Assembly (NCBI GenBank): GCA_035516035.1
Contig: DATJAS010000006.1
Span: forward strand, 1 to 64,000
DNA: 64,000 bases
Direction of reading: 5' to 3'
From: Fen-1273 sp035516035
GTDB lineage: Bacteria; Bacteroidota; Ignavibacteria; UBA10030; UBA6906
This document shows positions 1 to 7,274 of the stretch, one piece after another (position 1 is the stretch's first letter; the number at the start of each line of letters is the position of its first letter). A program made the position numbers and the translations under genes. The notes beneath the pieces are model-generated. The model did no database searches and had not been told where the DNA came from. It saw only the letters and a list, made by a program, of their open reading frames with translations.

Positions 1-708
1 TCGGGGGACGGGAATACCGCGATCATCGGGGGGCCTTCGGACAACTCGGGCGCCGGGGCGGCGTGGATCTTCTCACGGACAGGCGGCCGCTGGATGCAGG
101 CGGGCGGAAAGATCACCCCTTCGGACGGCGATCCCTCCTCCGCGTTCGGCACGTCGGTGTCGCTCGACGCCGACGGCGGCACGGCCGTGATCGGCGGTCC
201 TTCGGATGGCGCGGGCACGGGTGCCACATGGGTCTTTATCCGCGGGGACACAGCGTGGACGCAGGAAGGGGGGAAGCTCCTCGCCGGCAATGCCGCCGGA
301 AATCCGCTGGCCGGATCGGCCGTTGCACTTTCCGGGGACGGGGGGACGTTGATCACGGGGGGCCCGGATGACAACTCGGGCGCCGGGGCGGCATGGGTCT
401 TTGTCCGCACGGGGAGCGGGATCATTGCGGCGGGGAGCCTGCCGCGCCGGGTGTCCCTGGAAGGAAATTACCCGAACCCGTTTAACCCGGCAACGACGAT
501 CCGCTTCACTCTCCCCGGGCGGATGGAGGTCAGGCTCGAAGTCTTCACGCTCCTCGGCGCGCGCATCGCGCGCCTGGTCAACGGGCCGCTCGACGCGGGG
601 GAGCACAGCGTCAGGTTCGACGCGTCAGGGTTCGCCAGCGGAGCGTACTTCGCGAGGCTTGACGCGGGTGGACGCGTGCTCTCGGAAAAGCTACTCCTCC
701 TCAGGTGA
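1..708 (+). CDS. Secreted FG-GAP-like repeat protein with type IX secretion sorting domain (5' truncated)
   Basis: The reading frame is open from base 1, so the N-terminus lies outside the window. The visible 235 residues begin with three repeats spaced exactly 55 residues apart, each with a core like T-A-x-I-G-G-P-x-D followed by A-x-W-V-F. This is the pattern of FG-GAP/integrin-type beta-propeller blades. The last 80 or so residues start with NYPNPFNPATTIRF and end in KLLLLR, the classic C-terminal signal read by the type IX (Por) secretion system. The protein is therefore probably exported across the outer membrane and attached or released. Its specific function cannot be told from this end. 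Confidence 0.85.
   Translation, partial: SGDGNTAIIGGPSDNSGAGAAWIFSRTGGRWMQAGGKITPSDGDPSSAFGTSVSLDADGGTAVIGGPSDGAGTGATWVFIRGDTAWTQEGGKLLAGNAAGNPLAGSAVALSGDGGTLITGGPDDNSGAGAAWVFVRTGSGIIAAGSLPRRVSLEGNYPNPFNPATTIRFTLPGRMEVRLEVFTLLGARIARLVNGPLDAGEHSVRFDASGFASGAYFARLDAGGRVLSEKLLLLR
40..392 (+). repeat. Coding repeat of propeller blades, exact 23-bp copies 330 bp apart
   Basis: Bases 40-62 and 370-392 are identical and lie 330 bp apart, which is two 55-residue protein repeats. A more diverged copy sits between them near base 205. The near-identity at DNA level suggests recent duplication or gene conversion of blades. Confidence 0.75.
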
Positions 709-716
709 GCGCCGCA

Positions 717-1094
717 TCAGTTGTCCTTCGCCCCGTCGGTAATCCAGTGGCGCAGGAGATCCAGCTCCTCCGGGGGAAGCGGCGTAACGGCAGAGGTGTC
801 GGGCGGCATCCTGAAGTGGGGCTGGTTCGTCGAGCAGAGTATGTAGAGCCGGCTCTGATACGGGTTCCCCGGAATCACAAGCGGCTCCTTGCCCGACACC
901 GTGTGCGACGTCATGAACGATGCGTACGAAGTCATGACGATCTTTCCGCGCGCCACGTCGCTGCCGTGGCACCGGGCGCAATGCGAGGTCAGGATAGGCT
1001 GAATCTGTTCCTTGAAACTGACAGCTTTTTTGCCGCATCCGGCGATGAGCAGAAGAAGAACTGCAGCGGGGAAAAGCGTGAAAGCGTTTCGCAC
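717..1094 (-). CDS. Monohaem c-type cytochrome lipoprotein
   Basis: The 125-residue product starts at a GTG with a strong GGGAGG site 6 bases upstream; an upstream in-frame TTG at 1121 is less likely because it lies almost at the predicted transcription start. It has a hydrophobic leader ending in the lipobox LIAGC, so it should be a lipoprotein. One haem-binding motif, CARCH, follows about 30 residues later, with a possible distal Met in HFRMPP. The arrangement resembles the planctomycete-type cytochrome c domain. It should act in electron transfer at the periplasmic membrane face. It converges with the preceding gene, leaving an 8-bp gap. Confidence 0.8.
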   Translation of the reverse strand: MRNAFTLFPAAVLLLLIAGCGKKAVSFKEQIQPILTSHCARCHGSDVARGKIVMTSYASFMTSHTVSGKEPLVIPGNPYQSRLYILCSTNQPHFRMPPDTSAVTPLPPEELDLLRHWITDGAKDN

Positions 1095-1133
1095 GGCCAA
1101 CCTCCCGGTCTGATTCAACAAGAGGGTGGACGC

Positions 1134-1161
1134 AACATAGCGATTCCGAGGACAATGTCAA
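1134..1161 (-). promoter_or_regulatory. Putative sigma-70-type promoter for the cytochrome lipoprotein
   Basis: On the minus strand TTGACA (1161-1156) is followed by 16 bases and TATGTT (1139-1134). The -35 box overlaps the stop codon of the upstream ATPase gene. Transcription would start about 33 bases before the GTG start. Confidence 0.55.
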
Positions 1162-2663
1162 GACGCGGGGGGCTCCGACGACGAGAGGAGGTAGATTGAA
1201 GCGGGCGAGACCAGGCGGTCGAAGATGTCCTCGTTGTGAGAGATGAGGAGGATCGCCCTGCCGCGCGCGCGCACCTCCCTGAGGAGTCCCAGGACGCGAT
1301 CGATGCTCTCGAAGTCGAGCGCGCTGAGCGGTTCGTCCAGTATCACGAGCGGCGTCTCGAGCGCCAGCGCACGAAGGAGATTGAGGCGCTGTTTCTGGCC
1401 GCCGCTGAGCTGCCACACCTTTTTGTCGATCAGGGCGTCGAGCTCGTCCGCATCGAAGAGGCGCCCGAGGGACGCGCGCAGCGCGTCTCTCCCCCTGAGC
1501 GAAGGGCGCGAGAGAATCCGCAGCGTCGCCGCGACGCTCGCTTTCGGGTTGAGCGCTTCGTCGGCGTGCTGGAATGCCATGGTCATTGTCCTTCCCCAGA
1601 GCCGTCTCCTCCAGTAGCGCCGCGGGGAAACCTCCCCCAGCCTCACCCCCTCGATCTCGATCCGGAACCGGGACGCCTGTTCAAGTCCGATGACGATCTT
1701 GGCCACGGTCGTCTTGCCGACGCCGCTTCCCGCCTTCATGTAGACAAGCTCACCGGGGTGCACCTCCAGCGCGGGCGCGGCCCTCCCGCCTCCCGGACGG
1801 GAAAATGCCAGGATCTTCCCGTAGACGCTGATGCCGCTCTCCACGCGGAGCAGCGGCGGCCGCGCCGTCTCCGCGGGCTCATGCCGCTGCGCGGCGAGCC
1901 ACGAGAGGAAGCGCCCCGGATCGAACTCCCGCGTGCGGGCGCTCCCCCCGCTCAGCGTCAGCTCCAGGAAACGGAAGCGGCTCTCCATGTCCCGGTGGCG
2001 GGAGCGGACGTAGGCAATCATCCCGTAGTCGTGCGTGACGAGCAGGATCGTCTCATGCCTCAGGCGGAACCGCGCGAAGAGGCGGTCCAGGAACCTGTCG
2101 CGCGCTTCCCTGTCGAGGCTCCCCGTCGGCTCGTCGAAAACGTAGAGCCCCCGGGCGCTTTCGCCGGCGGCGAGCGCGATATCCATTCGCGTGAACGCCA
2201 TCGAGACGAGGAGCCGCTGCTTCTCGCCGCCGCTCGGGCGGTGGGGCCCCGGGTAGACGGGGAGGAGACGGGGGAGGGAACCCTGCGATCCTCCGGGAAA
2301 GAGCTCCGCGGCGGCCGCGAGCGGATCGGCGGCGCGGCGGAGCGTCCCTTCGCCGAGCTGCTGGCCGAGCGTCGCGAGCGGATTCAGGTGGGTGGAGGGC
2401 TCCTGGAAGACGAAGAAGCCGGCGCTCCGCGCCGCCGCGGCCGCCGGGGAATCCCGGTAGAGGGCGTACGGTTCCCCGTTCACCTCGGCGGTGAATTCCG
2501 CCGGATCGAGTATCCCGTAGAGCGCCTTGCCGATCAGGGACTTGCCGATTCCCGATTCCCCGAACAGGAACGTCACCGCCCCGGTCTCCAGCGGGAAGCC
2601 GTGCGTGTCGACCAGGACGCGGCCCGAGGCCGCGATGCGGATGTCGTACCTCGTTCTGCTCAC
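1158..2663 (-). CDS. ABC transporter ATPase, two nucleotide-binding domains fused (Dpp/Opp type)
   Basis: The 501-residue protein holds two complete ATPase domains. Domain 1 has Walker A GESGIGKS at residues 35-42, signature SGGEKQR and Walker B YVFDEP. Domain 2, from about residue 270, has GSGVGKTT, LSGGQKQR and LVILDEP. Both have H-loop histidines (VTHD, ISHN). In peptide transporters these are usually two genes, DppD and DppF. The GTG start overlaps the stop of the upstream permease as GTGA, so the two are translationally coupled. It should power the permease pair encoded just upstream. An in-frame extension to 3446 runs antisense-like through the permease gene and is rejected. Confidence 0.85.
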   Translation of the reverse strand: MSRTRYDIRIAASGRVLVDTHGFPLETGAVTFLFGESGIGKSLIGKALYGILDPAEFTAEVNGEPYALYRDSPAAAAARSAGFFVFQEPSTHLNPLATLGQQLGEGTLRRAADPLAAAAELFPGGSQGSLPRLLPVYPGPHRPSGGEKQRLLVSMAFTRMDIALAAGESARGLYVFDEPTGSLDREARDRFLDRLFARFRLRHETILLVTHDYGMIAYVRSRHRDMESRFRFLELTLSGGSARTREFDPGRFLSWLAAQRHEPAETARPPLLRVESGISVYGKILAFSRPGGGRAAPALEVHPGELVYMKAGSGVGKTTVAKIVIGLEQASRFRIEIEGVRLGEVSPRRYWRRRLWGRTMTMAFQHADEALNPKASVAATLRILSRPSLRGRDALRASLGRLFDADELDALIDKKVWQLSGGQKQRLNLLRALALETPLVILDEPLSALDFESIDRVLGLLREVRARGRAILLISHNEDIFDRLVSPASIYLLSSSEPPAS

Positions 2664-3544
2664 AGGCGGTACCGCTCCGTCAGGCCGTTGGCGATCCTGT
2701 AGACGCAGAGGAGCGTGTAGACGATGAGGAACGCCACGCTGATCCCCTGCAGGTGTTCGACGAACAGCGTCGGGATCACGCTCGCGTCGGTCAGCGCGGT
2801 GCCGATCGCCAGGATATCCTGCTTGCTGTCGAGCTTGGCGAGGAGGCTCCCGAGCGTCACGGGAAGGTTGGCGAGGCTGACCTCCGTGGAGAGCCCGACG
2901 GAGACGATGAAATCGATGCTGCAGATGAGGAAGATCGCCCGCCCGAAGAGCGCGACGGACTTCTGCACGAGGTAGGCCATGCTGTTCTTGAGCAGGATCT
3001 CCCTGTTGACGATCACGCGGGGAGAGACGCCGCAGACAAGGAGTGCGTCGACGAACTCCGTTGCGGCGTAGTGGCGGATCCTGGCGGTGACCAGGTCCGC
3101 CACCTCCTGGAAGAGGAAGAGCGCGGTCACGGCCGACGTGGCCGCGATGCGGGAGGCCTCGGAGGCGAGCGCTTCGTTCAACGTCAGCGCCGTCACGATC
3201 ACGTAGCCGATCAGCAGGCCCACGATCTGCGGGACGGACCGGAGGAGGTTGAGCGCAAACGAGAGGAGTATGCGCGCAGTCCTGCGCCGCCCCGACTCGA
3301 GCGCGTGGAGGAGGAGCGCCGTGCCCCATCCGAGCAGCAACGCGAGGACGACGGCCAGGAGCGCTCCCCAGAGCGTGTGGATGGAGGCGTCGACCACCAT
3401 CGCGCGGGCGGGGGCGTTCAGCTTCAGGCCGATCCAGGCGCGGCACAGGAGGATGCCGCCGACCCAGAGAATTCCCCAGAGGATGTCGCGCCGACCGGAA
3501 AGCAGCCCCGTAATGCGCCCCCGCGGCGCCTGCTCAGGGGACAT
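2660..3544 (-). CDS. ABC transporter permease, DppC-like
   Basis: This is a 294-residue membrane protein with about six hydrophobic segments. A recognisable EAA-type coupling loop lies near residues 165-195 (EFVDALLVCGVSPRVIVNRE), the part that contacts the ATPase in importers of the peptide/nickel class. The ending is diverged from ordinary DppC. It overlaps the upstream permease gene by 11 bp and the ATPase gene by 4 bp. It should form a heterodimer with the 371-residue permease. The substrate is unknown. Confidence 0.75.
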   Translation of the reverse strand: MSPEQAPRGRITGLLSGRRDILWGILWVGGILLCRAWIGLKLNAPARAMVVDASIHTLWGALLAVVLALLLGWGTALLLHALESGRRRTARILLSFALNLLRSVPQIVGLLIGYVIVTALTLNEALASEASRIAATSAVTALFLFQEVADLVTARIRHYAATEFVDALLVCGVSPRVIVNREILLKNSMAYLVQKSVALFGRAIFLICSIDFIVSVGLSTEVSLANLPVTLGSLLAKLDSKQDILAIGTALTDASVIPTLFVEHLQGISVAFLIVYTLLCVYRIANGLTERYRL

Positions 3545-4649
3545 TGGCGTACCTCCGCTCTTCGAGCGCGTGCCAGATGTCGACCATGATCTCGGCCAGT
3601 TTCACGCTCACGAAGATCACGAACACGATCGCGATCGCGATATCGTATTCCCTGTACAGGATGTGGCGCAGGAGCGCGTAGCAGAGGTGGCCGTTGATGT
3701 TGAGCGCCATCTCGATGATGACGATGCCGGTCACCACGAACGCGGCGTGCTCCTTGAGCGAGGGGATGTACTGGAGCCGCGCGTTCCTGTAGATGTCGCG
3801 GAATATGTGCCCGCGCGCCCCGGCCGACGGGAAGGCAACGACCCGGTGGCGAAGCCCGCCGGGGGCGTTCCAGGCCCAGGAGGCCCCGACGCCTTTCACG
3901 ACGGCGGTCTCCACGTATCCCTTCCTGCTTTCGGCCACGAGGAGCGTGAAGAGATGATTGGCCTGGTTGATCAGGACCCCGTTGGACACAACCGCAAGCG
4001 GGACGAGGAAGAGGAGGCTCTCCGTGTCCAGGCTCGTCCTGAGCGCGTACGCGATGACGTAGGCGGGAGCAAAGAGGACAAGCGCGAATGCGCCCCGGGC
4101 CAGCGCAGCGGCGATGTGTTCCCACCCCGTGATGATGCCGCGGGGGCCCTTCGATTCGATCACGGCCAGGTAGCGGCGGAGCGCGGAGTCACGCCCCTGC
4201 TTCCACGCAATGAACTTCCAGACCGCGAACGCCCGCGCGGCGAGATAGGTCAGCACGATCACGGTGAAGAAGACCGCCAGGTATGAGACGATCATGGGGA
4301 TGAGCTCCGCGACCTCCCCCGCGTCGAGCCGGGCGCGTCCTCCCCCCACCTTGCGCGAGGGGTCTGCGAACTCGGCCAGCCTGGTGTCGTCGACGGCGTG
4401 GATGAGAGAGTCGATCGTGCGGCGGCTGCCGGTCCGGAGCGCCCCGAGCGCGTCGCGGAAGAGCGCCCTGTGGAGCGGATCTCCCCAGTCCAGCGAATCG
4501 ATCGCGAGGTACCGGGCAATGCGCGGGTCCGCCCGGACCACGGCGGCCGCCTCGCGTTCGCGGATGACCGCCGCAACCGCCACGAGCGCGAGCCCGACGA
4601 CGAGGATCGCGGCGCAGTGTTCCAGGATGATCGCCCCAAGCGTGCGCAC
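3534..4649 (-). CDS. ABC transporter permease, DppB-like, with large periplasmic domain and modified coupling loop
   Basis: The 371-residue product has one N-terminal membrane segment (about 8-28), a hydrophilic region of roughly 85 residues, then a bundle of membrane segments. The C-terminal part can be aligned by eye to DppB: YVETAVVKGVGAS matches the start of the EAA loop, and RNARLQYIP followed by EMALNINGHL matches its end and the usual ENIF-x-x-PGLG region. About 25-30 extra residues sit inside the loop that normally docks on the ATPase. It lies between an exported protein gene and the second permease in a single operon. Confidence 0.7.
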   Translation of the reverse strand: MRTLGAIILEHCAAILVVGLALVAVAAVIREREAAAVVRADPRIARYLAIDSLDWGDPLHRALFRDALGALRTGSRRTIDSLIHAVDDTRLAEFADPSRKVGGGRARLDAGEVAELIPMIVSYLAVFFTVIVLTYLAARAFAVWKFIAWKQGRDSALRRYLAVIESKGPRGIITGWEHIAAALARGAFALVLFAPAYVIAYALRTSLDTESLLFLVPLAVVSNGVLINQANHLFTLLVAESRKGYVETAVVKGVGASWAWNAPGGLRHRVVAFPSAGARGHIFRDIYRNARLQYIPSLKEHAAFVVTGIVIIEMALNINGHLCYALLRHILYREYDIAIAIVFVIFVSVKLAEIMVDIWHALEERRYANVP

Positions 4650-4656
4650 GGCCGCC

Positions 4657-5523
4657 TCAGGGGAGGAGAATACGGATGGCGTTCCCGCTCATGACGGGGC
4701 GGATCCCGGTGCCCCCCAGTGCCCGTTCAAGCGGGGGGAGCATCGCCAGCAGCGAACCGCTGAACTCCCCCTCGAGGCTCGCGGGTTCCACGACGCACAA
4801 GACCTCGCGTCCCGAGCGGGTGACGCGGAAGAAGGGGACCTCCCCCCCGCGCGGCGCGAGCGACGCGTAGATCCGGCGCAGCGTCCTGGAGGCGCCGTCC
4901 GCCACGCTTCTGACGCGCCGGAGGATCTCCTCCGGTGTGACGTTTTCCTCCGCAGCGACCGGCACGCTGCGCCAGGAGGTCCCGCGACCGGCGCCGGAGA
5001 GGGGCACCCAGCCGAAGGGGGCTGCCGCGGAAACGATGCGGACATATGCCTCCCCCTTCGACTCGAAGATCCGGAGGGCACGCGTCCCGGGCTCGAGCGA
5101 GCTCTCCCCCTTGCCGATCGGGGCGCGGAGCCGGAGCGCAGGACCGGCCAGGAGGACGACGGTATCCCCCTCGATCGTCGCACCGTGGAGGAGGATCGCG
5201 GCCCCCTCCGGCGCCGTACTCGACATCTTCCCCGAGGCGTCCTCCTGGACATAGTACATGGCGCCGCCGATCTCCACCGCGGCGCAGGGCGTGAAACCGT
5301 CCCCCATCACGTCATGCGCGCGGAGGATGATGATCGGGCTGAAGGGGAGGATCAGCGAATCTCCGCCCGCCCCGAGGCGCTGCTGGTACATATCGAAGAG
5401 CACCAGCGCCCGGGGACGTTCCGCGATGAACACATCGGCCGGGGCGCCGGGAGCACCCCCCGCCGCGGCGTCCCGGGCGCAGAGGCCGGCGACGAGGAGC
5501 GCCGCCCCCAGCGCCCGGCGCAT
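4657..5523 (-). CDS. Exported protein of unknown function in ABC operon
   Basis: I do not recognise this 288-residue protein. It begins with a clear signal peptide (MRRALGAALLVAGLCA, Ala-rich cleavage region). The start at 5523 overlaps the stop of the binding-protein gene by one base (TGATG); an ATG 24 bases further upstream is possible but less natural. The body is mixed alpha/beta with no obvious motif. The position between the binding protein and the first permease suggests a periplasmic accessory subunit of the transporter. Confidence 0.6.
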   Translation of the reverse strand: MRRALGAALLVAGLCARDAAAGGAPGAPADVFIAERPRALVLFDMYQQRLGAGGDSLILPFSPIIILRAHDVMGDGFTPCAAVEIGGAMYYVQEDASGKMSSTAPEGAAILLHGATIEGDTVVLLAGPALRLRAPIGKGESSLEPGTRALRIFESKGEAYVRIVSAAAPFGWVPLSGAGRGTSWRSVPVAAEENVTPEEILRRVRSVADGASRTLRRIYASLAPRGGEVPFFRVTRSGREVLCVVEPASLEGEFSGSLLAMLPPLERALGGTGIRPVMSGNAIRILLP

Positions 5524-7262
5524 CACCTCTCGGGCGATTCCCGCCATTGGCCGATCGTCGAAAGCTGTGACGCGACGCCGTAGAGGCTGATGCTCGTGCT
5601 GTCAAACTGCGTGCTGAAGTAGGCGAGCGAAGGAACGGAAAAGAGCCACGCTCCCAGGCAGAGGCCGTGTTCGAGGCCGTCGATCCTCCGGGCATACTCC
5701 TGCTTGTCGCCGATATTCCGGGTCGACATGAAGCCGTACACGTACTGGAGGAACTGGTTGACGTCCGCCCTGTCTGGGGTCTCGGCCGAGGCGTCCAGCG
5801 AGAAGAAATTGTTCCCGCTCCTGAGGGAGGAGGGAGAGACCGTCTGCACCCCCTTGGCGTCCTCGCTCGTCTCCAGGTTGATCCGGTACGTCTGGAGGTC
5901 GGGCTGGCGGAGGACAATGTCGTACAGGTCGAACAGGAAATTGCTCCGGTAGCCGCTGAAGGCGACCAGCACCGCGTCATAGTTCGTGCGCTGGATCTCG
6001 TCGTTCCCGACGACCGTGGCCTTCACTTTTCCGCGCGTCACCTGCGGGTCGTTCAGGATGTCGACCAGGTCGCTGTACTCCTCGCGGAACCCGTAGTTGG
6101 CGCAGGCCTTGATCCGCACCGTGTCGGGGAGGAGCGACATGTCCGGCGGCGCGTCGTCCGGCACCGGTTCGACCACCTTCTCGTCGATGTAGTACGACGA
6201 CGAGGGAAAGACGCTGCGGTTCACGTAGTCGGCGTAGTTGTCGCGGTTCCCCTTGTAATCGACGATGTGGCGCTGCTGCGGGGTTCCCACGTTGAAGAAC
6301 CGGTCCGCGATCGTGCGGCTCTCGAGCAGCCGTCGGACCTGCACGCGGGCGTCGCGGGAGAGCCGCGACGTATTGAAGAGCACCGCGAACATCACCGTGC
6401 TGATGTTGGACTTGGTGAAGAACTTCCTGCCGTCGGCAAGGATCGGGGAGAGGGCGCCGTGGGGCGTCTCGAGCAGCACGTTGATCGAATTGTTGCGGAG
6501 CTCGGTGGTGTACGTGCTGTTGTCGATGAAGGGGGCGAGCACCACGCTCGGGATCGTCGCGCCCCCGTCGGGCGTCCGCGCGTAGTTGGAGACCCCGTCC
6601 TTCGGCGGGAGCGGCATGTAGGCGGCGGTCCCCACCGTGTAATTCAGCGCGTTCATCGCCGACCCGTCGGGGATGATCTTGAATGAGAGGCTCTCCTTGA
6701 TGTCGGCCTCCTTCCAGATCCTGTTCTGCCTGAAGCGGAACCGGATGTTGCCTTTGTCGTCGGGTCCCTCGAACCCGGGCGACTCCATCGCCTGGATGAG
6801 CAGGATATAGTCGGGCGACAGGCTCCCGAGCGTCATGATCCGCCGGATGGTGAACTGGAGGTCCGCGGCCGAGAAGAAATGGTCTCTCCCGCTGGTGATC
6901 GTGTACTGGTCGTCCTTCGCGACGATCTGGTAGCTGTCGCTCCACCGCTTGTTCTGTTTCAGGTGGACGGTCACCACGTTGTCCTGGTCAACCCCGACGA
7001 GCTCGCCGAGCCCGTCGCGGTAGACGACGCCGCTGGGGTTGGCGGAAAGGTCGAACAACCCGTCGAACTGCACCTCGTCGAGCTTGTCCGAGAGGGGAGT
7101 GGGACCCGGCAGGTGGGGATCGATGGCCGGCTTCTGGTGCGCGATGTACGGAATCACGATGCTGCCCGACAGGTCCGGGCGGTGGAATATGAGGTACAGC
7201 ACCACGCCGATGACGACGACGCCTGCGGCGCCCAGGATGATGACGAGACGGGTGTTCTTCAT
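5523..7262 (-). CDS. Membrane-anchored family 5 extracellular solute-binding protein
   Basis: The 579-residue product has one N-terminal hydrophobic segment (about residues 7-26) without a lipobox or obvious signal-peptidase site, so it is probably held in the membrane. The body follows the peptide/nickel-binding (SBP_bac_5) pattern: FDGLFDLSAN, then the V-T-V-H-L-K-x-N-x-R-W-S-D core, FSAADLQFTIRR, and a later RRLLESRTIADRFF stretch. Ordinary DppA homologues are free or lipid-anchored. It sits directly upstream of the transporter subunits and should deliver substrate to them, although the ligand cannot be deduced. Confidence 0.8.
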   Translation of the reverse strand: MKNTRLVIILGAAGVVVIGVVLYLIFHRPDLSGSIVIPYIAHQKPAIDPHLPGPTPLSDKLDEVQFDGLFDLSANPSGVVYRDGLGELVGVDQDNVVTVHLKQNKRWSDSYQIVAKDDQYTITSGRDHFFSAADLQFTIRRIMTLGSLSPDYILLIQAMESPGFEGPDDKGNIRFRFRQNRIWKEADIKESLSFKIIPDGSAMNALNYTVGTAAYMPLPPKDGVSNYARTPDGGATIPSVVLAPFIDNSTYTTELRNNSINVLLETPHGALSPILADGRKFFTKSNISTVMFAVLFNTSRLSRDARVQVRRLLESRTIADRFFNVGTPQQRHIVDYKGNRDNYADYVNRSVFPSSSYYIDEKVVEPVPDDAPPDMSLLPDTVRIKACANYGFREEYSDLVDILNDPQVTRGKVKATVVGNDEIQRTNYDAVLVAFSGYRSNFLFDLYDIVLRQPDLQTYRINLETSEDAKGVQTVSPSSLRSGNNFFSLDASAETPDRADVNQFLQYVYGFMSTRNIGDKQEYARRIDGLEHGLCLGAWLFSVPSLAYFSTQFDSTSISLYGVASQLSTIGQWRESPER

Positions 7263-7274
7263 GCTGTGCAGTCC

